Positions 34,901 to 41,950 of a DNA stretch of 44,085 bases are shown here, piece after piece. Under the pieces are notes generated by a model. It was not told where the DNA came from, ran no database searches, and worked only from the letters and a program-made list of their open reading frames with translations. Every line of letters begins with the position of its first letter. Within the stretch, counting starts at the first letter, position 1. Where the stretch lies: positions 1 to 44,085 of the forward strand of contig NZ_JAHOEA010000033.1 in assembly GCF_019127135.1 (NCBI RefSeq). The letters run 5' to 3'. The DNA comes from Segatella copri (GTDB lineage Bacteria; Bacteroidota; Bacteroidia; Bacteroidales; Bacteroidaceae). The translations under genes and the position numbers were made by a program.

Positions 34901-35467
34901 AGTAAGGCACTTTCGGATAATGGCATGTCCGAGGAGGCTTACCGTTTGCTGCAGTACGAGGGTTATCCTTCCTGGCTTTATCCTGTAAAGAATGGAGCCA
35001 CGACGATTTGGGAGCGTTTGAACTCTTATACGGTAAAGGATGGATTTGGCGAGAACAACAGTATGAATTCGTTCAATCACTATTCTTTTGGAGCTGTGGC
35101 ATCGTGGATGTACAATTACTCTCTCGGTATCTGCCGTGATGAGAAGTCGCCTGGTTTCAAGCATTTCATCTTGAAGCCGGAGGTTGACCCTACGCGTGGC
35201 ATTACTCATGCTGAGGGTTATTACGATTCAATGTATGGCAGAATCAGCAGCCGTTGGCAATATACTGATTCTGGTATCCGTTATGAGTTTACGGTTCCGG
35301 CTAATACGACAGCCTCTCTCTACTTGCCTGCCTCTGCCGTCTCTTTCATTTCAGAGAATGGTAAGCCGTTGAAAAAGGCATCGGGAGTCAGATACGTAAG
35401 TGCTGATAAGGAACTCCATCATTTGGAGCTCGCCTCTGGATCTTATCAGTTTGATATAAAACACTGA
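31934..35467 (+). CDS. GH78 alpha-L-rhamnosidase
   Basis: A 1177-aa secreted inverting rhamnosidase with a signal peptide ending SGLHA. An N-terminal Ig-like domain (LKNLKVEYRNTPLAVGVMHPRFAWQM) is followed by an inserted LamG-like sandwich of about 200 residues (FHLHYELQ-like FRLHYELQLDKKSKSTAASFIFG...AATLFLDGKEI). The carbohydrate-binding rhamnosidase N domain comes next (KARLYATARGIYDIYIDGKAV), then the (alpha/alpha)6 catalytic domain with the acid motif DCPQRNERLGWMGD (736-749) and a later WERLNSYT segment expected to carry the general base. It is the last gene of the three-gene glycosidase operon. BT1001, the GH78 enzyme of RG-II side chain B, is the likely functional parallel; this is inference from gene order. 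Confidence 0.92.
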   Translation: MKFIGIWMASMILPSGLHAATWLKNLKVEYRNTPLAVGVMHPRFAWQMEVDDKSRGNQQSAYRISVIDETGKEVWNTGKVKSTESLGIQYAGESLRPSARYQWYLTVWNQKNEELQASSAFETALVLGTDYNHHVTTAENGTYLAWEGAKWIGRGNAPVMFYAPYFPTFRLHYELQLDKKSKSTAASFIFGANDPRLMDRNKNLLGVFNAKDSSYIRVELDIAPLRKSKPARINFYRRGYKVGETDAAPLVSYDIPAAVINRQNQYAAHQIDISMDTGAATLFLDGKEIVGEKVEIDTDGKRHSVGSLILNPTGEQGNNYIAYPMLADWGYYVAKGQKATFSHVEVRNFKSPQNVVAAPLQQLSASQLSVDGKKEGALGIFAFKENTAPMLRTEFATSGKKVRKARLYATARGIYDIYIDGKAVSKAYFNPGTTEYNHTHTYQTFDVTSLLQQSGEHAIGAVLSEGWWSGGATYVTGNWNFYGDRQSLMAKLQITYEDGSQQTVVTNPATWKSYDDGAVRYGSFFMGEVYDARKEQDCKGWAMPHFDDRNWQPAVEVKESDFKTSEDFQLLPDMAEAIMPVDTLTALNCVEPRKGVYVYDLGQNMAGVPLVHFSGLKPGTEVKIRTAEIKYPDLPAYRDHVGMIMTENLRVATSQDVYIARGGEETFSPRYTLHGFRYLEITGVDAPVAPDQVKAIVVSSMNEQASQYSTSRSDINRLWLNSVWSTRSNFMSVPTDCPQRNERLGWMGDISVFGRSATYITDASQFLRRYLISVRDLQSAKGQYPDVAPTNCGFGGLLWGSAGVTLPWELYQQYGDKAMLAEHYASMKRYIQFVLDEYVDKKTGLIVQHHQWGDLGDWLSPSYEKDDKSLVWECYFIYDLDILSQMAKALGKTEDAAWLTRLANERRAFFRKTFVDEATGKTICSWYDAERKGQLIDTQTSYALPLAFHVVDGDLRKKMAAHLAAAIKTPMAGYPAYSLLTGFIGTAWISKALSDNGMSEEAYRLLQYEGYPSWLYPVKNGATTIWERLNSYTVKDGFGENNSMNSFNHYSFGAVASWMYNYSLGICRDEKSPGFKHFILKPEVDPTRGITHAEGYYDSMYGRISSRWQYTDSGIRYEFTVPANTTASLYLPASAVSFISENGKPLKKASGVRYVSADKELHHLELASGSYQFDIKH

Positions 35468-35480
35468 ACTTTTGCATATC

Positions 35481-35616
35481 AGGAAGTTAAAGGAGTTAAG
35501 GAAGTTAAGGAGTTAAGACGTATGTCTTTCAGCTTAAAAACTACGCCAAAAAGACTATTGTCTTAACTCCTCAGCGACCGTAGGGAGCGATAACTCCTTT
35601 AACTTCTTTAACTCCT
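35481..35616. repeat. GGAGTTAA inverted-repeat element, copy 1
   Basis: The left arm (35481-35517) is a tandem of GGA(A)GTTAA units; the right arm is split into GTCTTAACTCCT (35560-35571) and TAACTCCTTTAACTTCTTTAACTCCT (35591-35616) around a 19-nt insert GCGACCGTAGGGAGCGA-containing. It would fold into a long hairpin. A second copy lies at 39275-39394. It resembles a small non-autonomous palindromic element of the genome. Confidence 0.7.
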
Positions 35617-35645
35617 GAACTTGCGAAACTTGAGTAAAATAAAAA

Positions 35646-35685
35646 ATGGGTGGCAGATTTGATATCTGTCACCCATTATCTTTAT
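35646..35685 (-). terminator. Terminator of clpB (and GH78 operon)
   Basis: ATGGGTGGCAGAT (35646-35658) pairs with ATCTGTCACCCAT (35664-35676) with one mismatch. On the minus strand it is followed by TTTTTTATTTT, a strong U-tract downstream of clpB. Confidence 0.85.
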
Positions 35686-35726
35686 GATTTAAAACCTGTT
35701 TCCTGCGGATAGATTATCTGCTGGGA

Positions 35727-38243
35727 TTATTGGTTTTTGAAGACCAATCCATCTGCATCTGTATGATCGATGGTGATTGGCTTCTCTCTACTAACCTCTT
35801 CTGCAAGAATCTTCTTACTCAAGTCGTTTAATACATAATCCTGGATAGCGCGCTTTACAGGACGGGCACCAAACTCAGGATCGTATCCAACCTTTGCCAG
35901 ATACTGGATAGCTGCAGGAGTCCAGCAAAGTTCAAAGCCCTGAGGCTCCAACATCTTCTTTACTCGCTTCATCTGAAGTTCTACAACCTCAGCAATCTGC
36001 TCCTGGGTCAATGGCTTGAAGGTGATGATATCGTCAATACGGTTCAGGAACTCAGGACGGAAAGTCTTGCGCAATATCTCACGGCTTGCGTTGGAAGTCA
36101 TGATGATGATGGTGTTCTTGAAGTTGACTACACGACCCTTGTTGTCGGTCAACCGGCCATCGTCCAATACCTGCAACAGGGTATTGAATACATCAGAATG
36201 CGCCTTCTCAATCTCATCGAAGAGAACCACACTATATGGTTTGCGGCGTACAGCCTCGGTCAACTGGCCACCTTCATCGTAGCCTACATACCCTGGAGGC
36301 GCACCGATCAGACGGGTTACGCTAAACTTCTCCTGATATTCACTCATATCAATTCGGGTCATCATCGACTCGTCATTGAACAGATACTCAGCCAGAGCCT
36401 TGGCAAGTTCAGTCTTACCTACACCGGTAGTACCGAGGAAGATGAAGCTGGCAATAGGACGCTTAGGATCCTGCAAACCGGCACGGCTACGGCGAACGGC
36501 ATCACTTACAGCGGTGATAGCCTCGTCCTGTCCGATGACTCTCTTGTGGAGTTCTTCCTCCAGGTGGAGCAGTTTCTCACGCTCACTCTGCATCATACGG
36601 CTTACTGGTATTCCGGTCCAGCGGCTTACAACCTCAGCGATATCATCAGCTGTAACCTCCTCTCTGACCATCGCTGCGCCACCCTGTGTACTCTTCAGCT
36701 GCTCCTGGATCTTCTTGATGTCATCCTCGAGCGCCTTCAGTTTAGAATAGCGGATTTCAGCCACACGCTCGTAATTGCCTTCGCGCTCCATGCGTTCAGC
36801 CTCAAACTTCAGGTTTTCTATCTCCTGCTTATCCTGCTGAATCTTGTTGACGAGTGCTTTTTCGCCTTCCCATTTAGCACGGAAGTCATGCTCCTGATCC
36901 TTCAATTCAGCAATTTCCTTATCCAACTGCTGAATCTTAGGTTGGTCATTCTCGCGCTTGATAGCCTCACGCTCAATCTCCAACTGCTTCAAGTGGCGGG
37001 TAATCTCATCCAGTTCTTCTGGTACAGAGTCACGTTCCATTCTCAGTTTTGCTGCTGCCTCATCCATCAGGTCGATAGCCTTATCTGGGAGGAAACGGTC
37101 GGAAATGTAACGCTCAGAGAGTTTTACGGCTGCAATGCAGGCATCATCCTGAATACGTACCTTATGATGGTTCTCGTAGCGCTCCTTGATACCACGGAGT
37201 ATGCTGATGGCGTCTACCTCGTCAGGTTCATTAACCATGACGGTCTGGAAACGGCGCTCCAGAGCCTTATCCTTCTCGAAGTACTTCTGATACTCGTTGA
37301 GGGTAGTAGCACCGATGGCTCTCAGTTCACCACGAGCCAACGCAGGTTTCAGAATGTTGGCTGCATCCATGGCGCCTTCGCCTCCACCAGCACCAACCAG
37401 GGTATGAATCTCATCAATAAAGAGGATAATCTGGCCGTTGGCGTTGGTTACCTCTTTGATGACGCTCTTCAGACGCTCCTCAAATTCTCCCTTGTATTTA
37501 GCACCGGCTACCAGCGCACCCATATCGAGAGAATAGAGCTGCTTGTTCTTCAGGTTCTCTGGTACATCGCCACGTACGATACGCTCGGCAAGACCTTCTA
37601 CGATGGCAGTCTTACCTGTACCAGGCTCACCTATCAGAATAGGGTTGTTCTTGGTTCTTCGTGACAGAATCTGGAGTACTCTTCTTATTTCCTCATCACG
37701 TCCGATAACTGGGTCCAGCTTGCCACTTCTTGCCTGTTCTACAAGGTTTTTCGCATATTTCTCCAAGCTCTGATAGTTGTCATCAGCGCTTTGTGATTTT
37801 ACGTTCTGTCCCTGTCTCAGTGCCTGAATGGCAGCGAGCATATCTTTAGCATTTGCACCAGCATCCTTCAGAATACGTGCAGCAGTAGAGTTGCCCTGAA
37901 CGATAGCCAACAGGATAGGCTCTACGCTAACGAACTCGTCACCCATTTTCTTGGCGGTATCTTCGGCATTCATCAGTATCTGGTTAGTCTCGTTGCTGAG
38001 GTACGGCTGACCGCCACCCTGCACACGAGGCAGATGTTGCATCTCCTGACGCAAGAGCATGGCGATTTGCTGTCCGTTCATGCCCAACTTCTGGAAGATG
38101 TAGTTGGTCACATCGGTAGCCTTTTCAAGGATACCGCTAAGCAGATGCACCGGTTCGATGGTTTGCTGACCATTTCGCTGCGCAATGTTTACGGCTTCCT
38201 GTACCGCCTCCTGCGCCTTGATTGTAAATTTGTCGAATGTCAT
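35727..38243 (-). CDS. clpB: ClpB disaggregase, with a gap in the second AAA domain
   Basis: An 838-aa AAA+ disaggregase that works with DnaK to resolubilise aggregated proteins. The Clp N domain spans residues 1-150. AAA-1 has Walker A GEPGTGKT and Walker B LFIDEIH. The M-domain coiled coil spans about 400-530. AAA-2 has Walker A GTTGVGKT, pore GYVGYDEGG and Walker [10 protein letters not shown], and the C-terminal domain is present. Between sensor-1 (IIIMTSN) and the arginine-finger block ([11 protein letters not shown]) only 9 residues (ASREILRKT) remain; E. coli ClpB has about 29 there, which accounts for the short overall length (usual 855-865). The frame is intact. AGGAGA lies eight or so bases upstream of the ATG. 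No TAnnTTTG is evident, so heat-shock control may use another sigma factor or a distal site. Confidence 0.93.
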   Translation of the reverse strand: MTFDKFTIKAQEAVQEAVNIAQRNGQQTIEPVHLLSGILEKATDVTNYIFQKLGMNGQQIAMLLRQEMQHLPRVQGGGQPYLSNETNQILMNAEDTAKKMGDEFVSVEPILLAIVQGNSTAARILKDAGANAKDMLAAIQALRQGQNVKSQSADDNYQSLEKYAKNLVEQARSGKLDPVIGRDEEIRRVLQILSRRTKNNPILIGEPGTGKTAIVEGLAERIVRGDVPENLKNKQLYSLDMGALVAGAKYKGEFEERLKSVIKEVTNANGQIILFIDEIHTLVGAGGGEGAMDAANILKPALARGELRAIGATTLNEYQKYFEKDKALERRFQTVMVNEPDEVDAISILRGIKERYENHHKVRIQDDACIAAVKLSERYISDRFLPDKAIDLMDEAAAKLRMERDSVPEELDEITRHLKQLEIEREAIKRENDQPKIQQLDKEIAELKDQEHDFRAKWEGEKALVNKIQQDKQEIENLKFEAERMEREGNYERVAEIRYSKLKALEDDIKKIQEQLKSTQGGAAMVREEVTADDIAEVVSRWTGIPVSRMMQSEREKLLHLEEELHKRVIGQDEAITAVSDAVRRSRAGLQDPKRPIASFIFLGTTGVGKTELAKALAEYLFNDESMMTRIDMSEYQEKFSVTRLIGAPPGYVGYDEGGQLTEAVRRKPYSVVLFDEIEKAHSDVFNTLLQVLDDGRLTDNKGRVVNFKNTIIIMTSNASREILRKTFRPEFLNRIDDIITFKPLTQEQIAEVVELQMKRVKKMLEPQGFELCWTPAAIQYLAKVGYDPEFGARPVKRAIQDYVLNDLSKKILAEEVSREKPITIDHTDADGLVFKNQ

Positions 38244-38464
38244 ATTTATATCTCCTTTCTAATTTATATATTCATATTTGTGTTATTTGGATGAGCCCCG
38301 GAATCTCCTCTTCGGAAACCTCCCGGTGCGTTCCTCCCATCCTTTAGCGAAACTTATGCCTATTCGTTGAAAATCAGTGATTTACTGACATTTTGTCTTG
38401 TTTTGGGCGGATAAAAGATAGAATTAAGAGATATTTCCGGACAGAATGACAGAAGAAGGCGGTT

Positions 38465-38530
38465 TGAGTACGGGCTGAAGGCCCAGGCTCCTTTCAGGGC
38501 GTGTGGGGCTTACATGCGAAACTTGAGTTG
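38465..38530. repeat. REP-like element, single unit
   Basis: It contains GTACGGGCTGAAGGC, TTTCAGGGCGTGTGGGGC and ACATGCGAAACTTGAG. All three blocks recur around the large inverted element at 43826-44085, some in reverse orientation. The rest of 38244-38600 holds no gene I can support. Confidence 0.65.
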
Positions 38531-38600
38531 CTTATTTCTTGATTTCTCTCAATTATCTTTTAAATATCCTTTAAATAATGCTATTTTATGAGGGGAAATG

Positions 38601-38631
38601 TTGTGTAATCAAAATAATCTTCGTACCTTTG
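38601..38631 (+). promoter_or_regulatory. Promoter of the IMP cyclohydrolase gene
   Basis: TTGTG (38601-38605) and TACCTTTG (38624-38631) are spaced 18-19 bp, a good -33/-7 pair, about 30 bases before the ATG. Confidence 0.75.
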
Positions 38632-38661
38632 CACCATCATAAATTATAATTTATAAGTTCA

Positions 38662-39255
38662 ATGGCTGAAACAAAGAAAATCAAGACAGCATTGGTGTCT
38701 GTCTTCCACAAGGATGGCTTGGACGAATTGCTCGCCAAGTTGAATGAAGAGGGTGTAAAGTTCCTGAGTACTGGTGGTACCCAGAAGTTTATCGAATCTT
38801 TGGGTTATGAATGCGAGAAAGTTGAGGAGGTCACTACCTATCCATCTATCTTGGGTGGTCGCGTAAAGACTCTTCATCCTAAAATATTTGGAGGTATCTT
38901 GGCTCGCCGTGACAACGAGGGTGACCAGGAGCAGATGAAGGAATACGAAATCCCTTCAATCGATCTCGTCATCGTAGACTTGTATCCTTTTGAGCAGACT
39001 GTAGCTAGCGGTGCTAGCGATGCTGATATCATCGAGAAAATCGATATTGGCGGTATCTCTTTGATTCGTGCAGGTGCCAAAAACTTCAAGGACGTGGTTA
39101 TCGTTCCTAGCAAGGCTGAATACAGCGTATTGCTCGATATCTTGAAGAAGAAGGGTGCTGAGACTGATATCGAAGATCGCAAGATGTTTGCAGAGCGTGC
39201 ATTCGGTGTAAGTTCTCACTACGATACTGCAATCCATGCATGGTTTGCTAAGTAA
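38662..39255 (+). CDS. purH: IMP cyclohydrolase, single-domain PurH
   Basis: A 197-aa protein equal to the N-terminal MGS-like IMP cyclohydrolase half of PurH, which closes FAICAR to IMP in the last step of purine synthesis. Recognisable blocks: ALVSVFHKDGLDELL, FLSTGGTQKFIESLGY, YPSILGGRVKTLHPKIFGGILARR, IDLVIVDLYPFE, IIEKIDIGGISLIRAGAKN and SSHYDTAI. The AICAR transformylase half (about 310 aa) is absent, and the next 180 bp carry a repeat rather than coding remnants. So the formyltransferase must be supplied by another gene. It precedes the mre operon; cotranscription is possible. Confidence 0.9.
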   Translation: MAETKKIKTALVSVFHKDGLDELLAKLNEEGVKFLSTGGTQKFIESLGYECEKVEEVTTYPSILGGRVKTLHPKIFGGILARRDNEGDQEQMKEYEIPSIDLVIVDLYPFEQTVASGASDADIIEKIDIGGISLIRAGAKNFKDVVIVPSKAEYSVLLDILKKKGAETDIEDRKMFAERAFGVSSHYDTAIHAWFAK

Positions 39256-39274
39256 ACTCTCTGAAAAATAAAGT

Positions 39275-39394
39275 AGTTAAGGAGTTAAGAAGTGGAAGAA
39301 GTAAGGACAAGTGTCTGTGTGTGGATTCAATTCCCGGTATATGGACAGACTGTTGCCGTGGCTTCTATGCTCCTTTAACTCCTTAACTCCTTAA
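39275..39394. repeat. GGAGTTAA inverted-repeat element, copy 2
   Basis: AGTTAAGGAGTTAAG (39275-39289) pairs with the CTTTAACTCCTTAACTCCTTAA arm (39373-39394). A nested GTCTGT/ACAGAC stem lies in the 80-nt interior. The arm motif is the same as at 35481-35616, but the interior differs. It fills the gap between purH and mreB. Confidence 0.7.
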
Positions 39395-39435
39395 ATAAAA
39401 AGTAAATTTTAAGCTTAAAATAATTTAGAAATAAA

Positions 39436-40458
39436 ATGGGATTTTTTTCATTTATTCAGGAAATCGCAATGGACTTGGGTACAGCCAATACCATCATTAT
39501 CAGTGATGATAAGATTGTAGTGGATGAACCTTCTGTTGTAGCCCTTGACCGCCGTACCGACAAGATGATTGCTGTGGGCGAGAAGGCTAAGATGATGTAC
39601 GAGAAGACTCATGATAATATCCGTACTATCCGACCATTGCGTGATGGCGTGATTGCCGACTTTACTGCCTGTGAGCAGATGATGCGTGGATTGATTAAGA
39701 TGGTTCATACAGGTAGCCGTCTCTTCTCTCCTTCACTCCGTATGGTTATCGGTGTACCTTCTGGTTCTACCGAAGTTGAGCTTCGTGCAGTGCGCGACTC
39801 AGCCGAGCATGCAGACGGACGTGATGTATATTTGATTTTTGAGCCAATGGCTGCCGCTATCGGTATCGGTATCGATGTTGAGGCTCCAGAGGGTAATATG
39901 ATTGTTGATATAGGTGGTGGTTCTACCGAAATCGCTGTCATCTCATTGGGTGGTATCGTATCGAACAACTCAATCCGTACAGCAGGTGACGACCTTACTG
40001 CCGATATTCAGGAATATATGAGCCGTCAGCACAACGTGAAGGTTTCTGAGCGTATGGCTGAGCGTATCAAGATTCATGTGGGTTCAGCTCTGACCGATCT
40101 TGGTGATGAGGCTCCAGAGGACTTCATCGTACATGGTCCTAACCGTATTACAGCGTTGCCTATGGAGGTGCCTGTATGCTACCAGGAGATTGCTCACTGC
40201 CTGGATAAGACAGTGGCAAAGATTGAGAACGCTGTGCTCTCAGCATTAGAGAATACACCTCCTGAGCTCTATGCCGATATCGTGAAGAATGGTATCTGGC
40301 TCTCTGGTGGTGGTGCTTTGCTCCGTGGTCTCGACAAGCGTTTGCAGGATAAGATCAATATCCCATTCCACATCGCAGAAGATCCATTGCACAGTGTTGC
40401 CAAGGGTGCTGGTATTGCGTTGAAGAATGTAGACCGATTCTCATTCTTGATGAGATAA
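39436..40458 (+). CDS. mreB: Rod-shape actin MreB
   Basis: A 340-aa bacterial actin that forms membrane-associated filaments and guides the elongasome for lateral wall synthesis. Nucleotide-site blocks are present: DLGTANTIII (phosphate 1), VIGVPSGSTEVE, EPMAAAIGIG (connect), DIGGGSTEIAVISLGG (phosphate 2), and LSGGGALLRGLDKRL (adenosine). The N-terminal MGFFSFIQE is amphipathic and would bind membrane. Length is typical. It heads the mreB-mreC-mreD-mrdA run; mreC follows after 30 bp. No separate promoter is clear in the 180 bp upstream. Confidence 0.97.
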   Translation: MGFFSFIQEIAMDLGTANTIIISDDKIVVDEPSVVALDRRTDKMIAVGEKAKMMYEKTHDNIRTIRPLRDGVIADFTACEQMMRGLIKMVHTGSRLFSPSLRMVIGVPSGSTEVELRAVRDSAEHADGRDVYLIFEPMAAAIGIGIDVEAPEGNMIVDIGGGSTEIAVISLGGIVSNNSIRTAGDDLTADIQEYMSRQHNVKVSERMAERIKIHVGSALTDLGDEAPEDFIVHGPNRITALPMEVPVCYQEIAHCLDKTVAKIENAVLSALENTPPELYADIVKNGIWLSGGGALLRGLDKRLQDKINIPFHIAEDPLHSVAKGAGIALKNVDRFSFLMR

Positions 40459-40488
40459 TCAGAACTTATTCTAATATAAGAATAAAGT

Positions 40489-41361
40489 ATGCGCAACCTT
40501 TTAGAGTTTTTAGCGAAATACAACCATTGGTTTGTCTTCCTGATTCTTGAGGTGGTGAGTATGGTGCTGTTGTTTCAGTATAACAGCTATCAGGGCAGTG
40601 CCTGGTTCTCCTCGGCTAATGCCGTAACAGGTAAGTTGTATGAATGGGATGCGAATGTAGAAACATTCTTCTCACTTACCAAGGTGAACCAGGAACTCAC
40701 ACAGCGCAATGCGTATCTCGAACAGGAGGTGCAGAAACTTTCCGACAGTCTCGTGAGCGCGACCAAGGATAGCAGCATCTACCATCGTGATCAGTTTGCA
40801 TTGCTGAGAAACTATCGTCTGATTCCGGCTAAGGTGGTGGCGAATAGTATCGATAAACCCGGCAACCTGATGACAATTGACAAAGGTAGCGCGGATGGCA
40901 TCCATAAGGATATGGGTGTAATCAGCGGTACGGGTGTTGTGGGTATCGTGTATCTGGTGGCAGAACATTACGCTATCGTGATTCCGGTATTGAACACGAA
41001 GTCGAACATCAGTTGTATGATTCAGAATAGAGGCTATTTTGGCTATCTGCGCTGGAAGGGTGGTGTGTCTGACCTTGCTTATCTGGAAGAGGTGCCACGT
41101 CATGCTCACTTTAAATTGGGTGACTATGTGGTAACGAGTGGCTATTCTGCTGTATTCCCTCCTGGTGTGAGAGTGGGCAGAATATTGCACGTGTTCAACT
41201 CTGCCGATGGGCTGTCGTATCGCGTACAACTTCGCCTCTCTACCGATTTTGCCCGCCTGCGTGATGTGTGTGTCATTGATGATACTGCCATGAAAGAGCG
41301 TTTGGAGATTATGCGTGCAGCACAGGATAGCATCGAATCAAATGGAGACAATAATCAATAA
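40489..41361 (+). CDS. mreC: Rod-shape protein MreC
   Basis: A 290-aa bitopic elongasome protein that activates PBP2/RodA. It has a short cytoplasmic N-terminus, a transmembrane helix at about 12-30 (HWFVFLILEVVSMVLLFQY), a periplasmic coiled coil at about 60-90 (TKVNQELTQRNAYLEQEVQKLSDSL), and the two beta-barrel MreC core with NLMTIDKGSADGIHKDMGVISGTGVVGIV and GDYVVTSGYSAVFPPGVRVGRI. Gaps to mreB and mreD are 30 and 28 bp. Confidence 0.95.
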   Translation: MRNLLEFLAKYNHWFVFLILEVVSMVLLFQYNSYQGSAWFSSANAVTGKLYEWDANVETFFSLTKVNQELTQRNAYLEQEVQKLSDSLVSATKDSSIYHRDQFALLRNYRLIPAKVVANSIDKPGNLMTIDKGSADGIHKDMGVISGTGVVGIVYLVAEHYAIVIPVLNTKSNISCMIQNRGYFGYLRWKGGVSDLAYLEEVPRHAHFKLGDYVVTSGYSAVFPPGVRVGRILHVFNSADGLSYRVQLRLSTDFARLRDVCVIDDTAMKERLEIMRAAQDSIESNGDNNQ

Positions 41362-41389
41362 TGACGTATAGTAAGAGGATATAAAAGCA

Positions 41390-41887
41390 ATGAGTATAGA
41401 TTTAGTGAAAAGACTAGCTACCTTTGTGGTGCTCGTGCTGGTACAGGGATTGGTGTTTAATCATATTCATCTTTTCAATTGTGCCACCCCCTTGCTGTAT
41501 ATCATTATGGTACTGCATTTCCGCCGCAACCATCCTAAATGGGCGGTGCTATTGTGGTGCTTTATGATGGGGCTTTGTGTGGACGTATTTGCCAATACGC
41601 CAGGTGTTGCAGCAGCTTCGATGACAGCTGTGGGACTGCTACAACCTTATTTGTTTGAACTTTTCGTACCGCGTGACAGTGCCGACGATCTGGAACCGTC
41701 CATGCATACTATCGGCGTAGGTGCATATTGCTGGTACGTATTTATTATCATTCTCGTTTATAATCTATTGTTCTTTACACTCGAAACTTTCAATTTCTTT
41801 AATTGGGTTCACTGGTTGGAATGTATAGGCGGAAGTATGGTTATCACTTATGTATTGGTGATGGCGACAGAAAGTTTCAGGAAGTAA
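41390..41887 (+). CDS. mreD: Rod-shape protein MreD
   Basis: A 165-aa polytopic inner membrane protein with about five hydrophobic segments (LATFVVLVLVQGLVFNHIHLF; PLLYIIMVLHF; WAVLLWCFMMGLCVDVFANTPGVAAASM; WYVFIIILVYNLLFFTL; GGSMVITYVLVMA). The DVFANTPGVAAASMT block is the conserved MreD signature. An AGAGGAT motif lies shortly before the ATG. It completes the MreBCD set and precedes mrdA by 63 bp. Confidence 0.92.
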   Translation: MSIDLVKRLATFVVLVLVQGLVFNHIHLFNCATPLLYIIMVLHFRRNHPKWAVLLWCFMMGLCVDVFANTPGVAAASMTAVGLLQPYLFELFVPRDSADDLEPSMHTIGVGAYCWYVFIIILVYNLLFFTLETFNFFNWVHWLECIGGSMVITYVLVMATESFRK

Positions 41888-41950
41888 GATTCCGGATAAG
41901 TGATGAGAGAGAAAAGAACACGATTTTTAGTTTGCTATATATAATAAGGT

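Noticed and set aside
36198..37664. A 488-codon open frame antisense to clpB
   Set aside because: It is a codon-bias shadow of clpB, has no recognisable domain and no promoter or ribosome site.
38285..38345. GC-rich CCCCGG/CCGGG stretch upstream of clpB as a possible CIRCE-like or riboswitch element
   Set aside because: The pairing is short and interrupted, and no known heat-shock operator consensus is visible.
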